The notes beneath the pieces were generated by a model. That model saw nothing but the letters and a program-made list of their open reading frames with translations, was not told the DNA's origin and did no database searches. A DNA stretch of 64,000 nt from Streptomyces sp. WMMB303 (lineage in GTDB: Bacteria > Actinomycetota > Actinomycetes > Streptomycetales > Streptomycetaceae): NCBI RefSeq assembly GCF_029351045.1, contig NZ_JARKIN010000001.1, forward strand, positions 5,735,001 through 5,799,000. Direction: 5' to 3'. Below are positions 17,326-25,395 of this stretch, in pieces; position 1 is the first letter of the stretch, and each line of letters opens with the position of its first letter. The position numbers and the translations under genes are program-made.

Positions 17326-17982
17326 TCAGCGCTGCGCGGCGGGCCGGGAGATCAGCCGGGGGGAGAGCGCCCCGCAGGGCACCAGTTCCACTTCGGCGCC
17401 CGCGTCCCGCAGATCGGTCAGCACCAGTTCGTCGTAGAGCAGCAGCCCGGACTCCGGCGGCCAGACGATGGCCCACAGCCACAGTCCGCACGCCTCCCCG
17501 GCGAAGACGGCCCGGTCCGCCGGCGCCCCGCCGACCTGCCACAGCGGAGTGGGGTGTCCAGCGGCGTGCACCTTGGCCTGGGGCGGCTTGCCCGCGCAGA
17601 TGGCCGGGCCGGGGTCGGGGCCCTCGATCCCGGCGTAGCGGGCGCCGAGGCCGACGCCGAGCTCCTCGGCGATGAGCAGCAGCTCACCGGGGCCGCCGAG
17701 CGGCGCGGGCCCCGAGCAGGCGACGGCGGTGGCCCGGCCCCCGCTCCGGTCGTCGCCCGCGCAGGCGACGCCGGTGAACAGCCAGCCCACGGGGAGCGGC
17801 CACGGCATCCACACCGGTACCCGGGTGCGGCCCACCACGACGGCGAGTGCGTCGACGCTGGGTGGAAGGACCGGCTGGAGCGGGTGCACAGCACCGTGCA
17901 CGCCGCACTGCCAGGTGTCGGCGAAGAGTCCGGGCGCCCTGATGCGGCCACCGCACTTCGGGCAACTGGGTTCGCCCCTCAT
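17326..17982 (-). CDS. DUF6758 family protein
   Basis: 218 residues, conserved Streptomyces family. N-terminal zinc-ribbon-like cysteines (CPKCGG at 7-12, then CGVHGAVHP near 26-35) are followed by a domain with WMPWPLPVGWLFTGVACAGD and a cluster of tryptophans in LWLWAIVWPP. No signal peptide. Function unknown. ATG start at 17982, divergent from the MFS gene. Confidence 0.75.
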   Translation of the reverse strand: MRGEPSCPKCGGRIRAPGLFADTWQCGVHGAVHPLQPVLPPSVDALAVVVGRTRVPVWMPWPLPVGWLFTGVACAGDDRSGGRATAVACSGPAPLGGPGELLLIAEELGVGLGARYAGIEGPDPGPAICAGKPPQAKVHAAGHPTPLWQVGGAPADRAVFAGEACGLWLWAIVWPPESGLLLYDELVLTDLRDAGAEVELVPCGALSPRLISRPAAQR

Positions 17983-18114
17983 GGGCCCTTACGGTCCTAC
18001 CGGGCCGCCGTCCCGTCAAGGACGATCACCCACCCGGACTCCACCCCTGAACAACACGGGGTGTGAGTGCCTCCGCGAAGACGGCCGATGACCTGCTGAT
18101 CATATAGATGCCAT

Positions 18115-18154
18115 TTGCATTAATTAGGCTTGCTAATTTATTGTGTGTACACAC
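18115..18154 (+). promoter_or_regulatory. AT-rich promoter/operator of the MFS gene
   Basis: A locally AT-rich stretch, in contrast to its surroundings, with two adjacent dyads. AATTAG (18122-18127) and CTAATT (18133-18138) are separated by five bases; a perfect 12-bp palindrome GTGTGTACACAC lies at 18143-18154. TTGCAT at 18115 could be a -35 with TTTATT about 17 bases on as -10. The first dyad resembles MarR-type operators. No regulator gene is adjacent, so the repressor would act in trans. Confidence 0.55.
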
Positions 18155-18239
18155 CAACCACATCGCCGCGGGGGAAGATCCGCGACCGCCGGCCGGCGGC
18201 AGCACCCGTGGCGGCAGACCCCGAGGAGGAGCGGCAAGC

Positions 18240-19460
18240 ATGAGCGGTGATCCGTTCGACAAGGGCGGGGGGAACCTCCTCCGCCAGCCGAAGGCCGTAT
18301 GGGCCACGGCGGGCGCGTCCGTCGTGGCCTTCATGGGCATCGGCCTGGTCGACCCGATCCTGCCCTCGATCGCGAAGGGGCTCGCGGCCACTCCGAGCCA
18401 GGTCAGCCTGCTGTTCACCTCCTACTTCCTGATCACCGCCGTGGCGATGCTGGTCACCGGCTTCGTCTCCAGCCGGATCGGCGGCCGCAGGACCCTGCTG
18501 CTGGGACTGGCCCTGGTCGTGGTCTTCGCGGGACTCTCCGGCACCTCGCACTCCGTCGGCGAACTCGTCGGCTTCCGCGCCGGCTGGGGCCTGGGCAACG
18601 CCCTCTTCGTCTCGACGGCGCTCGCGGTGATCGTCGGCGCCGCGGCGGGCGGCAGCGCGGCGGCCATCCTGCTGTACGAGTCGGCCCTGGGCCTGGGCAT
18701 GGCCTGCGGCCCGCTGCTGGGCGCCGTGCTGGGCGACGCGAGCTGGCGCTTCCCGTTCTTCGGCACGGCCGTGCTGATGGCGATCGGCTTCCTCGCCATC
18801 ACCGCGTTCCTCAAGGAGCAGCCCGGGCCCGCACGCAAGACGTCCCTGCTCGATCCGGTCAAGGCGCTCGGCCACGGCGGGCTGGCCTCCGCGGCCGCAT
18901 CGGCGTTCTTCTACAACTACGCCTTCTTCACCGTGCTGGCGTTCACCCCGTTCGTCCTGGACATGTCCCCCTACCGCTCCGGTGCGGTGTTCTTCGCCTG
19001 GGGTGTGCTGCTGGCGGTCTTCTCGGTGCTGGTCGCGCCCCGCCTCCAGGAGCGCTTCGGGTCACTGCGGGTGCTGGGCACCTCGCTGGTGCTGATGGCC
19101 GTGGACCTGGTGGTGCTCGGCTACGGCAACCACACCGCGGCCATCGCCGGCACCGTGGTCTCCGGAGCCTTCATCGGCCTCAACAACACCGTCTACACCG
19201 AACTCGCGCTCGGGGTCTCGGACGCGCCCCGGCCGGTGGCCAGCGCCGGATACAACTTTGTCCGCTGGTTCGCGGCCGCCGCGGCGCCCTTCCTGGCGCC
19301 GAAGATCGAGGAGTGGGCGGACGTCCACCTGCCGTTCGTGGTCGCGGCGCTCGCCGCCCTGGCCGGCGCCGCCGTGGTGGCCGTCCGCCGCAAGGCCCTC
19401 ACCACGGAGGCCGAGGAGCTGCTCCCGGCCACCGCTGATCCCGAACCGGTCGGCGCCTGA
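18240..19460 (+). CDS. MFS transporter (drug-efflux type)
   Basis: 406-residue major facilitator with 12 predicted helices. The first helix contains FMGIGLVDPILPSIA, and the loop 2-3 signature is GFVSSRIGGRRTLLLG. Motif C-like glycine/proline patterning in helix 5 (ESALGLGMACGPLLGAVLG) is typical of proton-driven drug exporters. Start ATG 18240 with GAGGAGG upstream. An open frame extends about 130 bp upstream through the operator but is unlikely to be translated. Substrate unknown; regulation through the AT-rich dyads is probable. Confidence 0.9.
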   Translation: MSGDPFDKGGGNLLRQPKAVWATAGASVVAFMGIGLVDPILPSIAKGLAATPSQVSLLFTSYFLITAVAMLVTGFVSSRIGGRRTLLLGLALVVVFAGLSGTSHSVGELVGFRAGWGLGNALFVSTALAVIVGAAAGGSAAAILLYESALGLGMACGPLLGAVLGDASWRFPFFGTAVLMAIGFLAITAFLKEQPGPARKTSLLDPVKALGHGGLASAAASAFFYNYAFFTVLAFTPFVLDMSPYRSGAVFFAWGVLLAVFSVLVAPRLQERFGSLRVLGTSLVLMAVDLVVLGYGNHTAAIAGTVVSGAFIGLNNTVYTELALGVSDAPRPVASAGYNFVRWFAAAAAPFLAPKIEEWADVHLPFVVAALAALAGAAVVAVRRKALTTEAEELLPATADPEPVGA

Positions 19461-19505
19461 CGCCCACGGCACGCAGCCGCGCGCTGCGGCCCCGCCGTCG
19501 CGCGG

Positions 19506-20111
19506 TCACTCCCCCAGCGGGACGGCCGCGCGGAACGGATCGCGCAGGTCCGTGCCGTGCCGCAGCCAGCGCTCCTGGAGCGCCTCGGCGCCGTGCACCC
19601 GCTTCCAGGCGGCCTCCGCGGGAGTCATGGGCAGCAGCGGCAGGAACCGGACCGGCTCGCGCGGCGGTTCCAGGACCACGTCTTCGACCAACCCGCCGGA
19701 TTCGGCCACCAGCACGGAGGTGAAGGGCGCACCCGGCCACAGCGGCTCGCCGGTGTCCAAGGAGGCGCCCGGGGCCACGACGACCCCCTCCACCTGTGGC
19801 GAGGCGGCCAGCACGGCCAACGGGCGCAGGACCTTGTCGGTCTCGGCGTTCATCGCCCCGCTCCCCGCGCCCACGGACAGCAGCAACTCGGCGCGCGGCC
19901 CCACTTCGGGGTCGGCCAGCGCCTGCGCCGGGTCGGTCATGGGGCCGGCCGACATGCCGAGGGTGGCGTAACGCACAGTGCCCGCCCCGGCGTCCAGGAA
20001 CCGCAGCACCTCGATGCGCTCGGTCCCCAGAAAGGTGACCGAGGCGCGGGCGTCGGGCTCGCCGAAGGCCTCGCGCAGCCGGGCGTCGACCAGAGTCAGC
20101 ACGTCGTTCAT
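19506..20111 (-). CDS. SUFU-domain (suppressor-of-fused-like) protein
   Basis: 201 residues resembling the bacterial suppressor-of-fused domain: RYATLGMSAGPM near the N-terminal third, an acid-rich RAELLLSVG strand, and later FTSVLVAESGG and PVRFLPLLPMTPAE. Such proteins are cytosolic, and some belong to polymorphic-toxin immunity families; there is no toxin gene here. ATG start at 20111 chosen because the upstream frame is proline/arginine-rich and unlike protein. Convergent with the MFS gene. Confidence 0.78.
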   Translation of the reverse strand: MNDVLTLVDARLREAFGEPDARASVTFLGTERIEVLRFLDAGAGTVRYATLGMSAGPMTDPAQALADPEVGPRAELLLSVGAGSGAMNAETDKVLRPLAVLAASPQVEGVVVAPGASLDTGEPLWPGAPFTSVLVAESGGLVEDVVLEPPREPVRFLPLLPMTPAEAAWKRVHGAEALQERWLRHGTDLRDPFRAAVPLGE

Positions 20112-20704
20112 CCGGCGAGCATAGAGCGGACGGCAAGCGCCCCGCGGAGCGGCACCGGGGACGAGCGCACGGAAGCGGGCCGGGCGGATCCGCGGGCCGG
20201 CGGGGAGTTCGGCCGCCGGCGGGTCCGGCGGGTCGTTCGGGTAAGGAACGGGCAAAGGCCGCCGGGAGCGGTCACGCCGGGCTCGCGGAGGGTTCGCGCA
20301 GTGCTACCGTTGGCTGCCGGTCAAGGTGTGTACAGATCGTCCCCCACAGGGGCCCGGCCGGAGGAGGTGGTACTGACATGGATCCGAGTCGACCGTGCAG
20401 TACCGGCCGTTCTTCCTGTCCGGCAGCGACCGCGTCACCGGGGATCTAGTCCCTCGCGGCCACAGCGCGCACACCTTTCCCCCGAGGACCGATGGGGTTC
20501 CTCCCGGGGTGCGCACGGCGGAAGAGCGTCCGCGTCTCGCAGTTTCGCATTGTTCCGTCAGTCAGCGATCGCCGTCTTCCCACGGCCTGCGTGTGGTGCC
20601 CGCTTTGCGGACCTCCGGGTGGTGGCCCGTAGGCCCCCGTTCCGGGCAGCACGACGCCTCGGCCGGGGCCGCGACGGCATGGCACGGCACCGTGGAGGGC
20701 CCAC
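20112..20704 (+). promoter_or_regulatory. corA upstream region
   Basis: 593 bp between the divergent SUFU gene and corA. It contains a 23-codon ORF with an excellent ribosome binding site (20378-20449) and otherwise no supported gene. I looked for the M-box (ykoK) magnesium riboswitch and did not see its conserved core. A longer open frame from a GTG at 20395 runs into corA in another frame but has no codon character. Confidence 0.45.
20378..20449 (+). CDS. Possible 23-residue leader peptide upstream of corA
   Basis: Short ORF MDPSRPCSTGRSSCPAATASPGI. It is preceded by GGAGGAGGTGG about six to ten bases upstream of the ATG, one of the strongest ribosome binding sites in the window, and it ends 255 bp before corA. 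It contains several prolines, including SRP and CPA, which would suit a proline-sensitive or magnesium-sensitive leader like mgtL, but this is inference. It could also be a chance ORF. Confidence 0.35.
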   Translation: MDPSRPCSTGRSSCPAATASPGI

Positions 20705-21832
20705 ATGTCGATGATCCGAGAGCTGCGCGCCGTCGTGCGCCCGGCACTGCGCAAGGACAACCGGCCGGGATACGGCTTCGGATACGAGCGGGTCGGCGCG
20801 GCCACCAGCAGCGCCGTCGTCGACTGCGGCGTCTACCTGGACGGCCGCCGTGAAACCGAGCAGCTCACCCCGGCCCAGGCGCTGCGCAAGGTGCGGTCGC
20901 CCGAGGGGCAGGGCCGCCGCGGCTTCGTGTGGATCGGCCTGCACGAGCCCACCGAGGAGGAGTTCTCCGGTATCGCCCAGGAGTACGGCCTGCACCCGCT
21001 GGCCGTGGAGGACGCGGTGCACGCGCACCAGCGGCCGAAGCTGGAGCGGTACGACGAGAGCCTGTTCACGGTCTTCAAGACGGTGCACTACGTGGAGCAC
21101 GCCGAACTGACCGCCAGCAGCGAGGTGGTGGAGACCGGCGAGGTGATGTGCTTCACCGGCCGGGACTACATCATCACCGTCCGGCACGGCGGCCAGGGCT
21201 CGCTGCGCGCTCTGCGGCACCGGCTGGAGGACGATCCGGAGCTGCTGGGCAAGGGCCCCTCGGCGGTGCTGCACGCCATCGCCGACCAGACCGTGGACGG
21301 CTACCTGGCGGTCGCGGACGCGGTGCAGGACGACATCGACGAGGTGGAGATCGACGTCTTCTCCGACCGCTCCGGCAACGGCAAGCGGGGCGGCGACGCG
21401 GGCCGGATCTACCAGCTCAAGCGCGAGGTGCTGGAGTTCAAGCGCGCCGTCTCACCACTGATGCGACCGTTGCAGACGCTCAGCGAGCGGCCGGTGCGGC
21501 TGGTCGACCCGGACATCCAGAAGTACTTCCGCGACGTGGCCGACCATCTGACCCGGGTCAACGAGCAGGTACTGGGCTTCGACGACCTGCTCAACTCGAT
21601 CCTCCAGGCGAACCTCGCCCAGGCGACGGTCGCGCAGAACGAGGACATGCGGAAGATCACCGCCTGGGCCGCCATCTTCGCGGTGCCGACGATGATCGCC
21701 GGGATCTACGGCATGAACTTCGACTACATGCCCGAGACGGAGTGGACGTACGGCTATCCGACGGTGCTGCTGCTGATCGTCACCATCTGCTACGGCATCC
21801 ACCGGGGCTTCAAGCGCAACGGGTGGCTGTAG
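20705..21832 (+). CDS. corA: CorA magnesium/cobalt transporter
   Basis: 375-residue CorA-type divalent cation channel (Mg2+, Co2+). A large cytoplasmic N-terminal domain (about 1-310) is followed by two C-terminal transmembrane helices. The signature YGMNF that follows helix 1 is present (about residue 337), and the last segment is YPTVLLLIVTICYGIHRGF. An acidic stretch (DDIDEVEID) may bind regulatory Mg2+. ATG start at 20705. Long leader upstream, and downstream gene only 10 bp away. Confidence 0.95.
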   Translation: MSMIRELRAVVRPALRKDNRPGYGFGYERVGAATSSAVVDCGVYLDGRRETEQLTPAQALRKVRSPEGQGRRGFVWIGLHEPTEEEFSGIAQEYGLHPLAVEDAVHAHQRPKLERYDESLFTVFKTVHYVEHAELTASSEVVETGEVMCFTGRDYIITVRHGGQGSLRALRHRLEDDPELLGKGPSAVLHAIADQTVDGYLAVADAVQDDIDEVEIDVFSDRSGNGKRGGDAGRIYQLKREVLEFKRAVSPLMRPLQTLSERPVRLVDPDIQKYFRDVADHLTRVNEQVLGFDDLLNSILQANLAQATVAQNEDMRKITAWAAIFAVPTMIAGIYGMNFDYMPETEWTYGYPTVLLLIVTICYGIHRGFKRNGWL

Positions 21833-21842
21833 CCTGCGGGCT

Positions 21843-22409
21843 ATGAGCGTGACGCCCCAGAAGCCCGAGAGCCGCCCGGAGAGCCGTGCGGACCGGGCGC
21901 TGATCGAGGAGACGGCCAAGAAGTCGGGGCTGGTCTGGGTCCGCGGCCCCGAGGGCCCGGCGCGCGGGCTGTGGCATGTGTGGCACGAGGGAGCCGTCTG
22001 CCTGGTCGGCGACGGCCCGCTCGAACAGCCGCTCGACGACCTGGGGCTGACGGACGGCGGCAGCGCCACCGTCACGGTACGCGGCAAGGACAAAGGCGCA
22101 CGGCTGGTCGTATGGCCGGCCCGGGTACGTGAACTCGCCCCGCACGGCCCGGAGTGGGAGGCGGCGGTCGGCGAGCTGAAGGGCAAACGGCTCAACGCGC
22201 CGGACGCCGAGACCATGCCCGAGCGCTGGGCCGAACACAGCCGGGTGCTGCGGCTGGAGCCGGCCGGGGAGTCGCTGGAGCGCCCCGGCGCGATGCCGCA
22301 CGACTCCCCGGCGGCGGCACCGCTGGCCACCCCGGCCACCACGCGCCGCCCCCGGCCCGCCGGGCTGCCGCGGCTGCTCTTCCGCCGCCGGAGCCGCTCC
22401 CGCGGCTGA
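21843..22409 (+). CDS. Conserved hypothetical protein downstream of corA
   Basis: 188 residues. The first 120 look like a small beta-barrel (SGLVWVRGPEGPARGLWHVWHEGAVCLVGDGPLEQPL), faintly reminiscent of flavin-reductase-like split barrels, but no cofactor motif is evident. The last 50 residues are disordered and end in a strongly basic RRRSRSRG tail. ATG start 10 bp after the corA stop, so probably in the same transcript. Function not recognised. Confidence 0.65.
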   Translation: MSVTPQKPESRPESRADRALIEETAKKSGLVWVRGPEGPARGLWHVWHEGAVCLVGDGPLEQPLDDLGLTDGGSATVTVRGKDKGARLVVWPARVRELAPHGPEWEAAVGELKGKRLNAPDAETMPERWAEHSRVLRLEPAGESLERPGAMPHDSPAAAPLATPATTRRPRPAGLPRLLFRRRSRSRG

Positions 22410-22473
22410 ACCGGCCCGGTGCGCCGGCGGCGGCACCGCTCCGGCGGCCCGGCCCGGCAGCGCAGGCAGCGGG

Positions 22474-23238
22474 TCAGCTTCCGTGCTGCCCGGAGGAGAT
22501 CTTCTTGCCGTAGTCGACGGTCTCGTCCTTCTTCGGGGCGTGCAGCGGGAAGCCGTCGTTCCAGTCGCTCAGCCGCACGGTTCCGGCATCCCCCGCGCGG
22601 CGCAGCCGCAGCGGGTAGGGCTTCCCCTCCAGCGAGACGTCCACCGTGCCGCCGCTGCCCTTGCCCGCCGTGACCCGGATGGTCCTGGTGTCGTCCACCG
22701 TGCCGCGCTCGCCCGTCTCGCGCTTGCCCTCCATGGCCAGCAGCCCCTCCAGCAGGGTCTCCATGTCGGTGAAGACACTCAACTGCTTGTAGGCCGGGTC
22801 CTGTTCGGGGACCTTGACGTACTTGCCCTTGAGCTTGCCCGCGGCTGCGACATCGCTCTTGCTGGGCTCCTTGCCGCCCTCCTGCTGGGCCCAGAAGTCG
22901 GTGCCCGCCTTGAGATAGAGGTCGCGGCCGGTGCGCAGCAACTGGAAGGTGGTACCACCCTCGGCGGAGACCTCGCCGACGCCGCCGCTCCCCTTCAGCC
23001 GCATCTTCAGACGGTAGGTGCGCCCCTTACTGACCACCTTGCCGGAGACCCGTACCGCCTCCGCGCCCTTGGCCGCCGCCTTCGCCTTCCGCTCGATCTT
23101 CGCCGCCGAGAGCTTGCCCACGCCGTTGGTACCCGCGTCCGGATCCTCACTCCCGCAGCCGCTCAGTGCCGTACTCGCTCCGACGCAGAAGAGAGCGAGC
23201 AGCGCTGCACTCCGGGGGGCGCGGGCGCGTCCAGTCAC
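22474..23238 (-). CDS. Lipoprotein (LolA/LppX-like fold possible)
   Basis: 254-residue secreted lipoprotein. The signal peptide RAPRSAALLALFCVGAS ends in the lipobox LSGC (lipidated Cys near 28). The mature domain starts with a Lys/Ala-rich helix (SAAKIERKAKAAAKGAEAVRVSGKV) and beta-rich segments typical of LppX/LprG-type (DUF1396) lipid-binding folds. Start chosen as GTG 23238 because AGGAGG lies eight bases upstream; an in-frame start 13 codons earlier is less likely. Role unknown; a lipid or ligand carrier on the outer face of the membrane is plausible. Confidence 0.82.
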   Translation of the reverse strand: MTGRARAPRSAALLALFCVGASTALSGCGSEDPDAGTNGVGKLSAAKIERKAKAAAKGAEAVRVSGKVVSKGRTYRLKMRLKGSGGVGEVSAEGGTTFQLLRTGRDLYLKAGTDFWAQQEGGKEPSKSDVAAAGKLKGKYVKVPEQDPAYKQLSVFTDMETLLEGLLAMEGKRETGERGTVDDTRTIRVTAGKGSGGTVDVSLEGKPYPLRLRRAGDAGTVRLSDWNDGFPLHAPKKDETVDYGKKISSGQHGS

Positions 23239-23368
23239 GAGGGGTTCCTCCTGTGGTCGGCGGCGGCAAGAGGGCACCCTACCCGGACGGAGGCGGCTCC
23301 CCGGAAGGGAGCCGTCCGGACCACTCGGCTGCGGCGGCTGTGGCGCCCGTCACACTAGCCTGAATACG

Positions 23369-23384
23369 TCATATACCTGTATGA
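23369..23384 (+). promoter_or_regulatory. Small dyad upstream of the MgtE-N/CBS gene
   Basis: TCATA and TATGA arms separated by TACCTG in an unusually AT-rich 60-bp stretch (23355-23415) that lies between divergent genes. It is positioned to be part of a promoter or operator for the CBS-protein operon. No family of regulator is assigned. Confidence 0.35.
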
Positions 23385-23462
23385 GTGAGGTAAAGGTACA
23401 AAACGAACGAACGGCCTGATACGTCGGCGACCGGTCCGCGGGGCCGAGGAGGGAGGCGGCTC

Positions 23463-24821
23463 ATGGCGGCGAGCGCCCCCCGGGTCTTCGTCTCGCACCT
23501 GGCCGGTACCGCGGTATTCGACCCGAACGGCGACCAGGTCGGCAGGGTCCGCGACGTGGTGGCCCTGCTCGGCGGCCGACGCAGGTTGCCCAGCGTCCTC
23601 GGGCTGGTGGTGGAGGTCGTCAGCCGACGCCGGGTCTTCCTGCCCATGACACGGGTGACGGGTGTGGAGTCCGGCCAGGTCATCACCACGGGTGTGCTCA
23701 ACATCCGGCGCTTCGAGCGGCGGCCCAACGAACGGCTGATCCTCGGCGAGCTGCTGGACCGCCAGGTGACGCTGGTGGAGACCGGCGAGGAGGTCACCGT
23801 CCTGGATGTGGGCCTCCAGCGGCTGCCCGCCCGCCGCGACTGGGAGATCGACCGGCTCTTCGTCCGCAAGGGACGCAAGGGCGGCGGGCTGCGGGGCCGG
23901 CGCGGGGAGGCGCTCACCGTGGAGTGGGACGCGGTGACCGGCTTCAATCTGGAGGAGCCCGAGCAGGGCACCGCCAACCTGCTGGCCACCTTCGAGCAAC
24001 TGCGTCCCGCGGACCTCGCCAACGTCCTGCACCACCTCTCCGAGAAGCGCCGGGCCGAGGTGGCCGCCGCGCTCCACGACGACCGGCTCGCCGACGTGCT
24101 GGAGGAGCTGCCGGACGACGACCAGGTGGAGATCATCAACAAGCTCGCCGACGAGCGGGCGGCACTCGTCCTGGAGGCGATGGATCCCGACGACGCGGCC
24201 GACCTGCTGGGCGAGCTCCCGGAGGACGACAAGGAGCGCCTGCTGGACCTGATGCAACCTCAGGAGGCGGCACCGCTGCGGCGGCTGCTGTCCTACGAGG
24301 AGGGCACGGCGGGCAGTCTGATGACGACCGAGCCGATCGTGCTGCGCCCGGACGCGAGCGTCGCCGAGGCGCTGGCCCGGGTGCGCCTCGAGGACCTCCC
24401 GGCGCCGCTGGCCTCCCAGGTCTACGTCTGCCGGCCGCCGGACGAGACCCCCACCGGCAAGTACCTGGGCGTCGTGCACTTCCAACGGCTGCTGCGCGAG
24501 GCGCCGTTCGCCCTGGTCGGCGCACTCGTCGACGCCGACCTGCGACCGCTGCCGCCGACCGCCTCGGTGCCCGCCCTGACCAGCTACCTGGCGGCGTACA
24601 ACATCGTCTCGGCGCCCGTCGTGGACGAGGGCGGACATCTGCTGGGCGCCGTCACGGTGGACGACGTGCTGGACGACCTGCTGCCGGAGGGCTGGCGCGA
24701 GGCGGCTGCCGTGGGCGGGCTGCCGGGCTTCGCGCCGGGCCCGCACGAGCGGCCCGAGGCGCCCGCCGCACCGGGCGGCGCGGCGCACGGGCCCGACGGG
24801 AGGGAGCCGGAGGATGGCTGA
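23463..24821 (+). CDS. PRC-barrel / MgtE-N / CBS-pair cytosolic protein
   Basis: 452 residues. An N-terminal PRC-barrel-like region (1-135; FDPNGDQVGRVRDVV, LPMTRVTGVE) is followed by an MgtE intracellular N domain (about 160-270; LRPADLANVLHHLSEKRRAEV, DPDDAADLLGELPEDDKERLL). A CBS pair follows (about 285-430; GSLMTTEPIVLRPDAS, APVVDEGGHLLGAVTVDDVLDDL). MgtE uses these domains as a Mg2+ sensor and gate, but here the five-helix channel is missing, so it cannot transport alone. The ATG start at 23463 is preceded by GAGGGAGG. It overlaps the DUF1003 membrane protein gene by 8 bp, suggesting a functional pair. Confidence 0.9.
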   Translation: MAASAPRVFVSHLAGTAVFDPNGDQVGRVRDVVALLGGRRRLPSVLGLVVEVVSRRRVFLPMTRVTGVESGQVITTGVLNIRRFERRPNERLILGELLDRQVTLVETGEEVTVLDVGLQRLPARRDWEIDRLFVRKGRKGGGLRGRRGEALTVEWDAVTGFNLEEPEQGTANLLATFEQLRPADLANVLHHLSEKRRAEVAAALHDDRLADVLEELPDDDQVEIINKLADERAALVLEAMDPDDAADLLGELPEDDKERLLDLMQPQEAAPLRRLLSYEEGTAGSLMTTEPIVLRPDASVAEALARVRLEDLPAPLASQVYVCRPPDETPTGKYLGVVHFQRLLREAPFALVGALVDADLRPLPPTASVPALTSYLAAYNIVSAPVVDEGGHLLGAVTVDDVLDDLLPEGWREAAAVGGLPGFAPGPHERPEAPAAPGGAAHGPDGREPEDG

Positions 24822-25350
24822 GCGGGAGGGACCACGGCTGGACGTACCGCGAGCGCCCCGGCGCACGCTGCTGCCGGCCTACGACCCGGACACCTTCGGA
24901 CGGGCCTCGGAGCGGATCGCGCGGTTCCTGGGCACCGGCCGCTTCCTGGTGTGGATGACGGTCGTGATCATCGTCTGGATGGGATGGAACATCGTCGCCC
25001 CGGACGGTCTGAAGTTCGACGAGTACCCGTTCATCTTCCTGACGCTGGCCCTCTCCCTCCAGGCGTCCTACGCGGCCCCGCTCATCCTGCTCGCGCAGAA
25101 CCGCCAGGACGACCGGGACCGGGTCAATCTGGAGCAGGATCGCAAGCGCAACGAGCGGAGCATCGCCGACACCGAGTTCCTCGCCCGCGAGATCGCGGCG
25201 CTGCGGATGGGCCTGGGCGAGGTGGCCACCCGGGACTGGATCCGCTCGGAACTGGCGGAGCTGGTCAAGGACCTGGAGCAGCAGGAGCGGCCTGGAGCGG
25301 CCACCGGCCACGGACCGGCCGGGGCCGGTGAGCGTGACCAAGACCGCTGA
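24814..25350 (+). CDS. DUF1003 membrane protein
   Basis: 178 residues of the DUF1003 family. Two transmembrane helices (about 45-65, FLVWMTVVIIVWMGWNIV; about 73-98, YPFIFLTLALSLQASYAAPLIL) are joined by a short acidic loop. A charged, coiled-coil-like cytoplasmic tail follows (QNRQDDRDRVNLEQD...). Function unknown in the literature I recall. The ATG start lies inside the end of the MgtE-N/CBS gene (8-bp overlap), so the two proteins are made together and may form a membrane-sensor pair. Confidence 0.9.
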   Translation: MAEREGPRLDVPRAPRRTLLPAYDPDTFGRASERIARFLGTGRFLVWMTVVIIVWMGWNIVAPDGLKFDEYPFIFLTLALSLQASYAAPLILLAQNRQDDRDRVNLEQDRKRNERSIADTEFLAREIAALRMGLGEVATRDWIRSELAELVKDLEQQERPGAATGHGPAGAGERDQDR

Positions 25351-25395
25351 CCGGTCGCTTAGCCCACGCACCCTACCCGGCCGTACCATGCATGC

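Noticed and set aside
19506-20111. Immunity protein of a polymorphic toxin
   Set aside because: Some SUFU-domain families serve that role, but no toxin or secretion gene is near.
19506-20255. Longer start for the SUFU-domain protein
   Set aside because: The added 48 residues are Pro/Arg-rich and unlike the family; ATG 20111 fits better.
20112-20704. M-box magnesium riboswitch upstream of corA
   Set aside because: The conserved core of the ykoK leader was not seen.
20395-20853. 152-codon frame starting at GTG before corA and running into it
   Set aside because: No RBS, irregular composition, and overlaps corA in a different frame.
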